Of a stretch of 64,000 nucleotides of DNA, positions 37,914 through 47,105 are shown piece after piece. The stretch lies in NCBI RefSeq assembly GCF_000725485.1, contig NZ_KL647032.1:1-64000 (forward strand), in the 5' to 3' direction. The translations under genes were made by a program, and so were the position numbers. The first letter of the stretch is position 1; every line of letters starts with the position of its first letter. The stretch is from Nonomuraea candida. GTDB lineage: Bacteria > Actinomycetota > Actinomycetes > Streptosporangiales > Streptosporangiaceae. A model generated the notes under the pieces. The model was not told the DNA's origin. It worked only from the letters and a program-made list of their open reading frames with translations, and did no database searches.

Positions 37914-38324
37914 CCGACTTCGCCTCAGGCCGCCGGCCTCGCGCGCAACTCGCCGAGGCGGGCGGCCTGACGCGTTCCCGCGGCCAGGGCCGCCAGGGGC
38001 CGCCGCCCGCACACTCACCGCCGTCCCGGCCGATCGGCCGCACGGCCCGCATGCCCTCGGCCGGTCCGGCGCCCCGGGAATCTCGCGCGCCCGCCTTAGT
38101 GCCTGGCGATGCCCGTACGCCCCCCGGCCGGTCCGCCGCGCCGGCGCTCCGGGCCGGGCGGATCCGGGGTGGCGAAGGCGTGACGTGAGCGGGTCTATCG
38201 TGAACAGGAGTGCCGCCGTGCCGGCGGCATGATCCGGTAACCAACCGTCCGCTTCGTGGACAAGCGTCTCATTTACCGGGCGATGGCCGTAACATGTGAA
38301 GACTCGCTAGCGATGGGAGATGCA
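37914..38324. other. gap between the NERD gene and ilvD, with a terminator hairpin
   Basis: TCAGGCCGCC (37925-37934) pairs with GGCGGCCTGA (37961-37970) just past the NERD stop and probably ends that transcript. The rest is GC-rich with no gene that I can support. Near ilvD lie two small hairpins (GCCGCC/GGCGGC near 38211-38227 and GTCC/GGAC near 38249-38263). I did not find a leader peptide that would indicate attenuation. Confidence 0.55.
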
Positions 38325-40163
38325 ATGCCCGCCCTCAGGTCACGTACAGTCACCCACGGCAGGAACATGGCCGGTGCCCGGGCCCTGCTCCGGGCGACCG
38401 GCGTAGCCGGGAGCGACTTCGGCAAGCCCATCATCGCGGTGGCCAACAGCTTCACCCAGTTCGTGCCGGGCCATGTGCATCTGCAGGATGTCGGCAAGGT
38501 GGTGGCCGACTCGATCAGGCAGGCGGGGGCGATCCCCCGCGAGTTCAACACGATCGCGGTCGACGACGGCATCGCGATGGGCCACGGCGGCATGCTCTAC
38601 TCGCTGCCGTCGCGCGAGCTGATCGCCGACGCGGTCGAGTACATGGTGGAGGCCCACTGCGCGGACGCGCTGATCTGCGTCTCCAACTGTGACAAGATCA
38701 CGCCGGGCATGCTGCTGGCCGCGTTCCGGCTGAACATCCCGACGGTCTTCGTCTCCGGCGGCCCCATGGAGGCCGGCAAGACGCCCGGCAAGAAGCTCGA
38801 CCTCATCGACCCGATGATCGCCTCCGCCGACGACTCGGTCTCCGACGCCGAGCTGCTGGAGCTGGAGGAGAACGCCTGCCCGACCTGCGGCTCGTGCTCG
38901 GGCATGTTCACCGCCAACTCGATGAACTGCCTGGCCGAGGCCATCGGCCTGGCGCTGCCCGGCAACGGCACGATCCTGGCCACGCACCAGGCGCGCAAGC
39001 AGCTGTTCGAGGACGCCGGCCGGCGGCTCGTCGAGATCACCCGCCGCTACTACGAGGACGGCGACGAGTCGGTGCTGCCGCGCTCGATCGGCACCCGCGA
39101 GGCGTTCGAGAACGCCATGGCGCTCGACGTGGCGATGGGCGGCTCGACCAACACGATCCTGCACATCCTGGCCGCCGCCCGCGAGGCGGGGGTGGACTTC
39201 GGGCTCAAGGAGATCAACGAGATCTCGCTGCGGGTGCCGTGCCTGTGCAAGGTCGCCCCGGCCACGGCGAAATACCACGTGGAAGACGTCCACCGCGCCG
39301 GCGGCATCCCCGCCATCCTGGGCGAGCTCGACCGCGCCGGGCTGCTGCACCGCGACGTGGCCACCGTCAACGGCGGCACGCTGGCCGACATGCTGGCCGC
39401 CTGGGACGTGCGCTCCCCGTCGGTCAAGCCGGAGGCCGTGGAGCTGTGGCACGCGGCGCCGGGCAACGTCCGCACGGTCAAGCCCTACTCGCAGAACAAC
39501 CGGTGGGACGACCTCGACCTCGACCGCGAGGCGGGCTGCATCCGCGACCGCGAGCACGCCTACTCCGCCGACGGCGGCCTGGCCGTGCTCTACGGCAACA
39601 TCTCCCGCGACGGCGCGGTGGTGAAGACGGCCGGCGTGGACGAGTCGATCTGGACGTTCAGCGGCCCCGCCGTGGTGTTCGAGTCGCAGGAGCAGGCGGT
39701 CGAGGGCATCCTCGGCGGCCGCGTCAAGGCCGGCGACGTCGTCGTCATCCGTTACGAGGGGCCCAAGGGCGGCCCCGGCATGCAGGAGATGCTCTACCCG
39801 ACGTCCTTCCTCAAGGGCAAGGGCCTGGGCAAGGTGTGCGCGCTGATCACCGACGGGCGCTTCTCCGGCGGCACCTCCGGCCTGTCGATCGGCCACGCCT
39901 CGCCGGAGGCGGCCGAGGGCGGCGCGATCGCGCTGGTCGAAGACGGTGACATCATCGACATCGACATCCCCGGCCGTTCGATGGAACTGCGGGTGCCGGA
40001 GGACGAGCTGGCCGCGCGGCGCGAGCGGCTGCTGGCCGAGCTGGGCGGATACCGGCCGCGTGACCGCGACCGGAAGGTGAGCGTGGCGCTTCAGGCATAC
40101 GCGGCGATGACCACGTCGGCCTCCACCGGCGCCTCCCGCGACCTGTCGCAACTGTCGCGATAG
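38325..40163 (+). CDS. ilvD: dihydroxy-acid dehydratase
   Basis: IlvD is the iron-sulfur enzyme of branched-chain amino acid and pantothenate synthesis. The cluster cysteines lie in [10 protein letters not shown] (about residue 121) and [17 protein letters not shown] (about 185-200). The conserved [19 protein letters not shown] motif is near the C-terminus. The open frame begins at 38256, but ATG at 38325 has GGGAG 6 nt upstream and gives 612 residues, the standard E. coli-like length. No other ilv gene is in the window. Confidence 0.97.
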   Translation: MPALRSRTVTHGRNMAGARALLRATGVAGSDFGKPIIAVANSFTQFVPGHVHLQDVGKVVADSIRQAGAIPREFNTIAVDDGIAMGHGGMLYSLPSRELIADAVEYMVEAHCADALICVSNCDKITPGMLLAAFRLNIPTVFVSGGPMEAGKTPGKKLDLIDPMIASADDSVSDAELLELEENACPTCGSCSGMFTANSMNCLAEAIGLALPGNGTILATHQARKQLFEDAGRRLVEITRRYYEDGDESVLPRSIGTREAFENAMALDVAMGGSTNTILHILAAAREAGVDFGLKEINEISLRVPCLCKVAPATAKYHVEDVHRAGGIPAILGELDRAGLLHRDVATVNGGTLADMLAAWDVRSPSVKPEAVELWHAAPGNVRTVKPYSQNNRWDDLDLDREAGCIRDREHAYSADGGLAVLYGNISRDGAVVKTAGVDESIWTFSGPAVVFESQEQAVEGILGGRVKAGDVVVIRYEGPKGGPGMQEMLYPTSFLKGKGLGKVCALITDGRFSGGTSGLSIGHASPEAAEGGAIALVEDGDIIDIDIPGRSMELRVPEDELAARRERLLAELGGYRPRDRDRKVSVALQAYAAMTTSASTGASRDLSQLSR

Positions 40164-40267
40164 TCACCATTCCCTGTGCGGCAGGTGACAGGGTTCTCGC
40201 CTGCCGCACAGCTACCCTTCCGGACACACTTTCGAAAATTGTCGGTGGTCATCCCTATTCTGGGGGT

Positions 40268-40768
40268 ATGACGACAGTCGTGAAGCACGATACTCGCCCG
40301 CTGACGACCGCCGAGATCGCCGCACTCGCCCTCTCCCTCGCCCACCTCGGAGCGGGCCCCCAGGCCGTCACCGCAAGGCGTGGCCTGCAGCACGCATTCG
40401 AGCACCTGGAGCTCGACGACGACGTCATCGCCACCACCCTCACGACCCTGACCGAGCCGCTGCCCCTGGACGTCGCCTCCCGGGCCCGGCTCATGGCCGA
40501 CGCCATCACCAGCCGGCTCATGATCCGCCTGCACTACCGCGACGCCAGGGGCGTCGTGACCGTCCGCGACGTCGAGCCGGTGACGTGCCTGGTGCACCGC
40601 GAATACTGGTACCTGGTCGGCGTGTGCCGGATGCGCCGGGCGATCAGGGCGTTCAGGTTCGACCGGATCCTCGCCGTCGAGCCCACGCTCACGCCGTCCC
40701 GCCCGCACCTCGCCGATCGTTTCCTGCCGTTCCAGCGCCGCAAGAGGCGCACCATCACGGCCGCCTGA
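40268..40768 (+). CDS. WYL domain-containing protein
   Basis: The 166-residue protein lacks the N-terminal winged helix of full-length WYL regulators. It carries a short helical region and then a WYL-type domain (MIRLHYRDARGVVTVRDVEPV, then REYWYLVGVCRMRRAIRAFRFDRI). WYL domains sense ligands such as nucleic acids or nucleotides. The ATG lies 6 nt after TATTCT and has no ribosome site, so it is probably leaderless. The stop codon opens a tandem array. A partner that binds DNA is not visible nearby. Confidence 0.85.
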   Translation: MTTVVKHDTRPLTTAEIAALALSLAHLGAGPQAVTARRGLQHAFEHLELDDDVIATTLTTLTEPLPLDVASRARLMADAITSRLMIRLHYRDARGVVTVRDVEPVTCLVHREYWYLVGVCRMRRAIRAFRFDRILAVEPTLTPSRPHLADRFLPFQRRKRRTITAA

Positions 40769-40923
40769 CCCCGACCGCTCCCAGACAGCCTGACACCGGC
40801 CGCCGCACCCGACGCGGACGGCTTGACCTCGGCCGCCGCCCGACGCGAACGGCTTGAGGCCGGCCGCCGCACCCGACGCGGTCGGCTTTGCTCCTGGCCG
40901 CCGCCCGCAGCGGATGGCTTGAG
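40766..40923 (+). repeat. stop-codon-spanning tandem array after the WYL gene
   Basis: Units of about 30-33 bp (GGCCGCCGC-CCGACGCGGACGGCTTGA) occur four times between 40797 and 40923, and the coding end (ACGGCCGCCTGACC) plus one partial copy (TGA at 40791) precede them. TGA appears in almost every unit (40766, 40791, 40824, 40855, 40920). The array fills most of the gap to the next gene. Confidence 0.75.
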
Positions 40924-41014
40924 CCAGCCGCGATCCCGTTCCGCCGCGTGAAACTGGCCGGGGTTTGACCGGCGGGGCCCCGGCCTTTGGGGTGGCGGGT
41001 GGCAGGCTCCCGGC

Positions 41015-41890
41015 ATGCGCGTACGAGAGTTCCCGCTCTTCGCCGCCCTGCTGCTCGTCCTGCCCTCCTGTACGGCGAGACCCCCGGACGTGGCGCCGCG
41101 TCCGGTCCCGGTGGCGCGTCCGATGCCGGCCCCCGGGAGCGCGCTGCCGGACGACGAGCGCCGGGCGCTGGACCGGACGCTGGCGCGCTACCTGCGCCAT
41201 CGCCCCGGCCGGGCGGCGCTGGCCGTCCACGATCGCACGACCGGCACCAGGTACGCCTTCGGCGGGGGCGGCCCGTTCCTGCTGGCCAGCGTGGCGAAGG
41301 TGGACATCCTGCTGGCGCTCCTGCACGGGCGGCGGGGCGGCCGGCTGACCGGCCACGAGCGCGAGCTGGCCGAGCGCATGATCCGCCACAGCGACAACGA
41401 CTGCGCGCACGAGCTCTACCTGGCCATCGGCGGCCCGGACGGGCTCGACCGGACGCTGCGGCGGCTGGGCGTGCGGCACACGCGGCCCGGCTCGGGGCTC
41501 TCCTGGGGATACACCCGCAGCGGGCCGTCGGACCAGGTGAGGGTGCTGGAGCTGCTCACCGACCCCGCCGGGCCGCTGCCCGCCCGCGACCGGCGCTACG
41601 CCCTGGACCTCATGTCGTCGGTGGAGCCGGCGCAGGCCTGGGGCGTCAGCGCGGCGGCGGGCCCCCGGGGGCGGGTGGCGCTCAAGAACGGCTGGCTGCC
41701 CGCCGAGGCGCACGACGGCCTGTGGACGGTCAACAGCGTGGGCCGGCTCCTGGTGAACGGGCACGAGCTGCTGATCGCCGTGCTGTCGGAGCGCAGCCCG
41801 GAGATGGCGACCGGGATCGACACGGTCGAGCGGCTGGCCCGCCTGGCCGTCACGGCCCTGACCAGGTCGCCCTCGACCGCGAAGGTGTGA
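41015..41890 (+). CDS. class A beta-lactamase-like serine hydrolase, exported
   Basis: The 291-residue protein has an export signal ending in LLLVLPSC, so it may be a lipoprotein. It has the three class A active-site motifs: Ser-x-x-Lys in LLASVAKVDIL (about residue 93), SDN in RHSDNDCAHEL, and a KxG element in ALKNGWLP. The canonical E166-type omega loop (ExxLN) is not evident. It could be a beta-lactamase or a penicillin-binding-like hydrolase, so resistance should not be assumed. The ATG lies 6 nt after CAGGCT, suggesting leaderless translation. Confidence 0.85.
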   Translation: MRVREFPLFAALLLVLPSCTARPPDVAPRPVPVARPMPAPGSALPDDERRALDRTLARYLRHRPGRAALAVHDRTTGTRYAFGGGGPFLLASVAKVDILLALLHGRRGGRLTGHERELAERMIRHSDNDCAHELYLAIGGPDGLDRTLRRLGVRHTRPGSGLSWGYTRSGPSDQVRVLELLTDPAGPLPARDRRYALDLMSSVEPAQAWGVSAAAGPRGRVALKNGWLPAEAHDGLWTVNSVGRLLVNGHELLIAVLSERSPEMATGIDTVERLARLAVTALTRSPSTAKV

Positions 41891-41909
41891 ACCGCGTCCG
41901 GGAGCGGGG

Positions 41910-42122
41910 TCAGGAGGAGCAGCAGCCGCCACCGCAGCAGCCGCCACCGCCGCCGCTCGGCCGGGGGGCGGACGCGCCGCCCGTCATGGCGACCGTGGAC
42001 AGCAGCTTCACCGTGTCGTCGTGACCGTCGGGGCAGGTCGCCGGGTCGTCGGAGGCCGACATCGGGCGGGACACCTCGAACGTGGAGCCGCAGGCGCGGC
42101 AGCGGAAGTCGTAACGCGGCAT
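41910..42122 (-). CDS. FmdB-type zinc ribbon protein
   Basis: The 70-residue protein begins MPRYDFRCRACGSTFEVSRP and continues PATCPDGHDDTVKLLS, the FmdB zinc ribbon with a CxxC pair and a CxxGH-like second pair. It ends in a Gly/Cys-rich tail (GGGGGCCGGGCCSS), common among actinobacterial members. The family was linked to formamidase regulation, but its role is unclear. It lies 18 bp behind the GNAT gene on the same strand and is likely cotranscribed. Confidence 0.9.
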   Translation of the reverse strand: MPRYDFRCRACGSTFEVSRPMSASDDPATCPDGHDDTVKLLSTVAMTGGASAPRPSGGGGGCCGGGCCSS

Positions 42123-42140
42123 GGGCCCATAGTAGCCGCG

Positions 42141-42938
42141 CTAGGAGTAGCTGACATGGGCGTAGTCGGCGACCGGCTCGTAGCCGATCGCCTGGTAGAT
42201 GGCGTTGCTGGTGGGATTGTCCAGGTCGGTGAAGAGCACGACCTGCTCGCAGCGCTCGTCCAGCCCGGTACGGCTGGCGTACGCGGTGACGGCGGCGCCG
42301 TAGCCGCGCCTGCGGCACGAGGGCGGCGTGTAGACGGGACCGATGCGGCAGACCCCGCCGGCGGCCGGGGAGAGCGCGGCCAGCGAGACCGGCGCGCCCT
42401 GCGACTCCCACACGAACAGCTCCCCCGCCGACAGCCGCCGCGCGACCCGGTCGACCACGTCGCCCTCGCCCATCCCGGTCTCCGCCCCGAACGCCTGATA
42501 CCAGCTCACCAGCAGCGGGAAGTCTCCGGGACCCGCGAGCCTGCCGCGGCCGGGGACGTCGGGGACGGTCAGCGTGCCGAGCCGGTAGAGCCGCTCGGAG
42601 ACCACGCGGGCGGGCCTGCCGAGCAGCCGGATGGCCTCGCCGGTCACCTCCGGCGGGCCCACGAACACGGGCAGCGCGCCGTCGAGCGCTTTGACCAGCG
42701 GCTCGACGGCCTCGACCGGCACGGCGAACAGGCCGACGGGATGCGGCGGGATGGAGAAGACCGCGCCGCGCACCTCGCCGCCGGCCGTCCACCAGCCGAA
42801 GAGCGGATCGGTCACGGGCATGCCCGCCCGCAGGTTGGCCAGCACGGTCAGGGCCACCGTGTGGCGCACCGGGTCGCCGAGCAGGAAGGGCTCGGCGACC
42901 GCGGCGTATTCCTCGACGGCTGAGGTGAAGCTCCACAT
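42141..42938 (-). CDS. GNAT family N-acetyltransferase
   Basis: The 265-residue protein has its GNAT core in the C-terminal half: VSLAALSPAAGGVCRIGPVYTPPSCRRRGYGAAVTAYA includes the acetyl-CoA loop (RRRGYG), and DLDNPTSNAIYQAIGYEPV is the typical final beta-bulge segment. The N-terminal half is poorly conserved. The target is unknown. FmdB follows within 20 bp, and an HNH gene with a stop-spanning array lies upstream. Confidence 0.88.
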   Translation of the reverse strand: MWSFTSAVEEYAAVAEPFLLGDPVRHTVALTVLANLRAGMPVTDPLFGWWTAGGEVRGAVFSIPPHPVGLFAVPVEAVEPLVKALDGALPVFVGPPEVTGEAIRLLGRPARVVSERLYRLGTLTVPDVPGRGRLAGPGDFPLLVSWYQAFGAETGMGEGDVVDRVARRLSAGELFVWESQGAPVSLAALSPAAGGVCRIGPVYTPPSCRRRGYGAAVTAYASRTGLDERCEQVVLFTDLDNPTSNAIYQAIGYEPVADYAHVSYS

Positions 42939-42969
42939 GCCTGCTCATGCTGCCAGCCGGGAGGCGGCC

Positions 42970-43068
42970 CGCTCAACGCGGTTTCAGCCCGCCGCCCGGA
43001 CCCGCTCGACGCGGTTTCAGCCCGCCGCCCGGACCCGCTCGACGTGGCTTCAGGCCGCCGCCTCCAGG
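42970..43068 (-). repeat. 33-bp stop-codon-spanning tandem array after the HNH gene
   Basis: Three units of exactly 33 bp (42970-43002, 43003-43035, 43036-43068) repeat on the minus strand with the core GGGCTGAAACCGCGTCGAGC. The unit at 43036-43068 is the end of the HNH gene and contains its TGA (43052-43050); the other two carry TGA 33 and 66 bases further on, in the same reading frame. The first two differ at one base. Confidence 0.9.
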
Positions 43069-43559
43069 TAGGGCGCCCACTGCGGGTCGCCGACGAGTGA
43101 GGCGCCGATGAGCCGCCAGTGGGCCCCGCGCGGCACCGCGGGGCTGACCCGCAGCGTCCACCCCAGCTCCTCCAGGTATTTGTCGGCCTTCCTGTGGTTG
43201 CAGGTGGTGCAGGAGGCGACGCAGTTCTCCCAGGTGTGGGTGCCGCCCCGGGAACGCGGGATGACGTGGTCGATGGTCTCGGCCTTCTGCCCGCAGTAGG
43301 CGCAGCGGTAGTCGTCGCGCCGCATGAGAGCGGCCCTGGTCAGGGGGATGCGGGACCGGTAGGGGATGCGGACATATCTGCGGAGCCTGATCACCGAGGG
43401 CACGTCGAGCGTGCGGCTGGCGGAGCGCAGCACGGCGCCCCTGCCGTCGCGGTGCACGACATCGGCCTTCTCCCGCAGCACGAGCACGACGGCGCGGTGC
43501 AGCGAGAGGGTGGTCAACGGCTCATAAGTGGCATTCAGCAGCAGGACTTGGCGCATCAT
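43050..43559 (-). CDS. HNH endonuclease family protein
   Basis: The 169-residue protein has a conserved N-terminal part (MMRQVLLLNATYEPLTTLSL, then RAVVLVLREKADVV) followed by an HNH core: YRCAYCGQKAETIDHVIPRSRGG, then WENCVASCTTCNHRKADKYL. The four cysteines bind structural zinc and the D-H/N/H residues form the nuclease site. This family is widespread in actinobacteria without a known substrate. The start at 43559 (MM) follows GGGGAGAGG; the frame upstream is open but not conserved. The last codons lie in a 33-bp repeat. Confidence 0.9.
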   Translation of the reverse strand: MMRQVLLLNATYEPLTTLSLHRAVVLVLREKADVVHRDGRGAVLRSASRTLDVPSVIRLRRYVRIPYRSRIPLTRAALMRRDDYRCAYCGQKAETIDHVIPRSRGGTHTWENCVASCTTCNHRKADKYLEELGWTLRVSPAVPRGAHWRLIGASLVGDPQWAPYLEAAA

Positions 43560-43590
43560 CGGGCCTCTCCCCGCTGCGCGCGTATCAAAG

Positions 43591-43612
43591 GGGACATGCC
43601 GCGGCATGTCCC
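43591..43612. promoter_or_regulatory. perfect 22-bp palindrome upstream of the HNH gene
   Basis: The arm GGGACATGCCG is followed directly by its complement. It lies 32 bp before the HNH start in the divergent gap shared with the peptidase gene. Without a loop it is better read as an operator than as a terminator. Confidence 0.55.
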
Positions 43613-43826
43613 GCCTGTCGGCCCCTCCTGGGGCACTCGTGCTTCCGTCACGTGGACCTCCGCCGGACGGTCCAGCGGATGGTCACCACGGCACCGTCCT
43701 GTCACCAAGTCTGGCGTTTGCACCGTGGTCCCCGCCACTCCAAAAACCTCCTGCCGGAATGACCAGAGGGACTCACGGTACGTTTTATGCCCGCTCGACC
43801 AGCGCTTTACGCATGCTCGTTGGCAG

Positions 43827-43832
43827 TAGGGT
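43827..43832 (+). promoter_or_regulatory. -10 element of the peptidase gene (leaderless)
   Basis: TAGGGT ends 6 nt before the ATG at 43839, and there is no ribosome site. TTTACG at about 43806 is a weak -35 with a short spacer. Confidence 0.4.
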
Positions 43833-43838
43833 TCCTGC

Positions 43839-45896
43839 ATGACGCGAGAGCCGTACCCGACAGCACGTCGCGAAGACATCACCGACATCCTGCACGAAAC
43901 GCCCGTCCCCGACCCCTACCGGTGGCTCGAGGATCCGGACAGCCCCGACACCAAGGGGTGGCTGCACGCGCAGGCCGAGCTCTATGCCAAGGAGCGCGGG
44001 CCCCAGCGGTTCAAGAGCCGCATCGCCGAGCTGCTCAGGTCCGGTTCGGTGGGCGTGCCGGCCTGGCGCGGCGAGCGTTACTTCTTCTCTCGCCGCACGC
44101 CCGACCAGGAGCACGCGGTCTACTACGTGGTCGAGCCCGACGGGACCGAGCGGGCGCTCATCGACCCGATGGCGATCGACCCGTCCGGCCTGACCACGCT
44201 CGACGCGGTGCAGCCCGACAAGGAGGGCCGCCTGCTGGCCTACCAGATCTCGGTGGGCGGCGACGAGGAGTCGATCCTCTACATCATGGACGTCGCCACC
44301 GGCGCCCGCGTCGAGGGGCCGATCGACCGGTGCCGCTACTCGCCGGTGGCGTGGCTGCCCGGCGGGGAGGCGTTCTACTACGTGCGCCGGCTGCCCAGCA
44401 CCGAGGTGCCCGAGAACGAGACGCAGTTCCACCGCCGCGTCTACCTGCACCGCGTCGGCACCTCCACCGAGGACGACGTGATGATCTTCGGCCAGGGGCT
44501 GAAGATGACCAACTACTACGGCGTCTCCGTCTCGCGCGACGGCCGCTGGCTGCAGGTCTCGGCCCACGAGGGCACGGCGCCGCGCAACGACATCTGGCTG
44601 GCCGACCTGACCGCCTCCCCGATCGACCGGCCGGAGCTGACGGTCGTGCAGGAGGGCGTGGACGCGCAGTCCGGGCTGGTGTTCGGCCGCGACGGCAAGC
44701 TCTACGTGCACACCGACCGCGACGCCTCCCGGGGCCGCGTCTGCGTCACCGACCCGGCCGAGCCGGGCTTCGAGACCTGGCGTGACCTCATCCCCGAGGA
44801 CCCCGAGGCCGTGCTGAGCGACTTCGCGATCCTCGACGACCTGGAGCGCCCGGTCATGCTGGTGGGCTGGACGCGCCACGCGATCAGCGAGATCACCGTG
44901 CACGACCTGGCGACCGGCGAGCGCCTGGGCGAGGTGCCCACGCCGGGGCTGGGCAGCATCGGCGGCATCGCCGAGCGGCCCGAGGGCGGGCACGAGGCGT
45001 GGTTCGGCTACACCGACAACACCACGCCGCCCACCATCCAGCGCTACGACGCCCGCACGGGCGAGACCACGCTCTGGGCGGCCTCCCCCGGCGCGGTCGA
45101 GGTGCCGCCGGTCCGCACCGAGCAGGTGGTCTACCGCTCCAAGGACGGCACAGACGTCCGCATGCTGGTCATCTCGCCGGTCGAGGAGGCGCAGGGCCCG
45201 CGCCCGACCATCCTGTACGGCTACGGCGGCTTCGGCCTGTCCATGACCCCCGGCTACTCCGCCTCGATCCTGGCCTGGGTGGAGGCCGGCGGCGTCTACG
45301 CCATCGCCAACCTGCGCGGCGGCGGCGAGGAGGGCGAGGACTGGCACCGCGCCGGCATGCTGGCCAACAAGCAGAACGTCTTCGACGACTTCCACTCCGC
45401 GGCCGAGCACCTCATCGCCACCGGCGTCACCACGCCCGAGCAGCTCGGCATCTCCGGCGGCTCCAACGGCGGCCTGCTGGTGGGCGCCGCCCTGACGCAG
45501 CGCCCCGAGCTGTACGCGGCCGTGGTCTGCTCCGCGCCGCTGCTCGACATGATCAGATACGAGAAGTTCGGCCTCGGCGCCACCTGGAACGTCGAATACG
45601 GCTCCGCCGACGACCCCGAGCAGTTCGGCTGGTTGTGGGGCTACTCGCCCTACCACCACGTGCGGGAGTCGGTGGCCTACCCCGCGACGCTGTTCACCGT
45701 CTTCCAGTCCGACACGCGCGTGCACCCGCTGCACGCCTGGAAGATGTGCGCGGCGCTGCAGCACGCCTCGACGTCCGGCCGTCCGGTGCTGCTGCGCAAC
45801 GAGACCGAGGTCGGGCACGGCGCCCGCTCGGTGAGCAGGAGCGTCGACCTGTCGGCCGACACGCTGACGTTCCTGGCCCGGCACACCGGCCTGTAG
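43839..45896 (+). CDS. prolyl oligopeptidase family serine peptidase (S9A)
   Basis: The 685-residue protein starts with the S9A N-terminus ([28 protein letters not shown]), followed by a seven-bladed propeller (about residues 70-400) and an alpha/beta-hydrolase domain. The catalytic serine lies in [12 protein letters not shown] (about residue 545), the aspartate in [12 protein letters not shown], and the histidine in EVGHGARS. It cleaves short proline-containing peptides in the cytoplasm. It has no signal peptide. It is transcribed away from the HNH gene and ends in a strong terminator. Confidence 0.95.
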   Translation: MTREPYPTARREDITDILHETPVPDPYRWLEDPDSPDTKGWLHAQAELYAKERGPQRFKSRIAELLRSGSVGVPAWRGERYFFSRRTPDQEHAVYYVVEPDGTERALIDPMAIDPSGLTTLDAVQPDKEGRLLAYQISVGGDEESILYIMDVATGARVEGPIDRCRYSPVAWLPGGEAFYYVRRLPSTEVPENETQFHRRVYLHRVGTSTEDDVMIFGQGLKMTNYYGVSVSRDGRWLQVSAHEGTAPRNDIWLADLTASPIDRPELTVVQEGVDAQSGLVFGRDGKLYVHTDRDASRGRVCVTDPAEPGFETWRDLIPEDPEAVLSDFAILDDLERPVMLVGWTRHAISEITVHDLATGERLGEVPTPGLGSIGGIAERPEGGHEAWFGYTDNTTPPTIQRYDARTGETTLWAASPGAVEVPPVRTEQVVYRSKDGTDVRMLVISPVEEAQGPRPTILYGYGGFGLSMTPGYSASILAWVEAGGVYAIANLRGGGEEGEDWHRAGMLANKQNVFDDFHSAAEHLIATGVTTPEQLGISGGSNGGLLVGAALTQRPELYAAVVCSAPLLDMIRYEKFGLGATWNVEYGSADDPEQFGWLWGYSPYHHVRESVAYPATLFTVFQSDTRVHPLHAWKMCAALQHASTSGRPVLLRNETEVGHGARSVSRSVDLSADTLTFLARHTGL

Positions 45897-45911
45897 CCGG
45901 GGGCACCCGGG

Positions 45912-45939
45912 CCCGCGCCGGGGACGGCCCCGGCGCGGG
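45912..45939. terminator. bidirectional terminator between the peptidase gene and purU
   Basis: CCCGCGCCGGGG (45912-45923) pairs perfectly with 45928-45939 over an ACGG loop, between the two convergent genes. A short direct repeat (GGGGGCGGCTCCGGC, twice at about 45940-45970) follows. Confidence 0.85.
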
Positions 45940-45977
45940 CGGGGGCGGCTCCGGCGGGGGCGGCTCCGGCGGGCAGG

Positions 45978-46832
45978 CTAGCGCGGGAAGATGATGGTCT
46001 TGTGGCCGTCGAGCAGCACCCGCTGCTCGGCGTGCCACTTGACCGCCCTGGCCAGGGCCAGGCACTCCACGTCGCGCCCCATCGCCACCAGGTCCTCGGG
46101 AGAGTGGCTGTGGTTGACCCTGACCACCTCCTGCTCGATGATCGGCCCCTCGTCGAGATTGGCCGTCACATAGTGGGCGGTCGCGCCGATGAGCTTGACC
46201 CCGCGGCTGTGGGCCTGGTGGTAGGGCTTGGCGCCCTTGAACGACGGCAGGAACGAGTGGTGGATGTTGATGCACCGGCCCGCCAGCTTCTCGCAGAGCT
46301 CGTCGGACAGCACCTGCATGTAGCGCGCCAACACCACCAGGTCCACCTGATAGTGCTCCACCAGCGCCAGCACCTCGGCCTCCTGCTTGGCCTTGGTGTC
46401 GGGGGTGACCGGCAGGTGGTGGTAGTCGATGCCGTTCGACTGCGTCAGCGGCCGCAGGTCGGGGTGGTTGGAGGCGACGGCGACGATCTCGATGTCGAGG
46501 GCCTTGGAGCGCACGCGGTAGAGCAGGTCGTTCAGGCAGTGGTCGAACTTGCTCACCATGATCAGCACGCGCGGCTTCCTGGCCACGTCGCGCAGCCTGA
46601 ACTCCATGGCGAAGTCGGGCGCGAGCGCGGCGAAGGCGGCGTTGAGCTCGTCTTCCCCCAGCGCTCCCGCGAACTGCACGCGCATGAAGAAGCGCTGCGC
46701 CCCCTGGTCGCCGAACTGCTGGCTCTCGATGATGTTGCACCCGTGTCCGGCCAGCAGGCCGGAGACCGCGGCCACGACACCGGGCCGGTCGGGGCAGGAC
46801 AGCGTCAGGATGTATTCGGCGGGGCTGGTCAT
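45978..46832 (-). CDS. purU: formyltetrahydrofolate deformylase
   Basis: PurU hydrolyses 10-formyltetrahydrofolate and so balances one-carbon pools. An N-terminal ACT domain (TLSCPDRPGVVAAVSGLL; about residues 8-85) is followed by the formyltransferase-type domain with LVVLARYMQVLSDEL, INIHHSFLPSFKGAKPY and IGATAHYVTANLDEGPI. The last segment contains the catalytic asparagine/histidine/aspartate set. The length of 284 residues is normal. It is convergent with the peptidase gene and divergent from the phosphate transporter. Confidence 0.96.
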   Translation of the reverse strand: MTSPAEYILTLSCPDRPGVVAAVSGLLAGHGCNIIESQQFGDQGAQRFFMRVQFAGALGEDELNAAFAALAPDFAMEFRLRDVARKPRVLIMVSKFDHCLNDLLYRVRSKALDIEIVAVASNHPDLRPLTQSNGIDYHHLPVTPDTKAKQEAEVLALVEHYQVDLVVLARYMQVLSDELCEKLAGRCINIHHSFLPSFKGAKPYHQAHSRGVKLIGATAHYVTANLDEGPIIEQEVVRVNHSHSPEDLVAMGRDVECLALARAVKWHAEQRVLLDGHKTIIFPR

Positions 46833-47105
46833 GTCTTCACTCTCGCGGACGTGGACGGTCGGGCGTCGTGCGGCTGATCAGGGCAGATTACCGGCCGGCG
46901 GCCTGGGTCGAGAGTACCCGCGGCGCGGGGTTTCCGGAGCGTGCTCGTCATCACATGGGCCGCTTGTCCATCTTTCGGCACATCTCGGGTAGTCATTCGG
47001 TATCACCGGTGACGCGGATGGACGAACGCCTGCGCGGATCTCCCCGGTGAGGCCGTAGGTCAGCGAACGGGCCCCGCCTGTGCCGGGCAGGGCGGGAGGG
47101 AGCGC

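Noticed and set aside
38206..38324. Attenuator with leader peptide before ilvD
   Set aside because: Small hairpins exist, but no short frame with a run of Ile, Val or Leu codons was seen.
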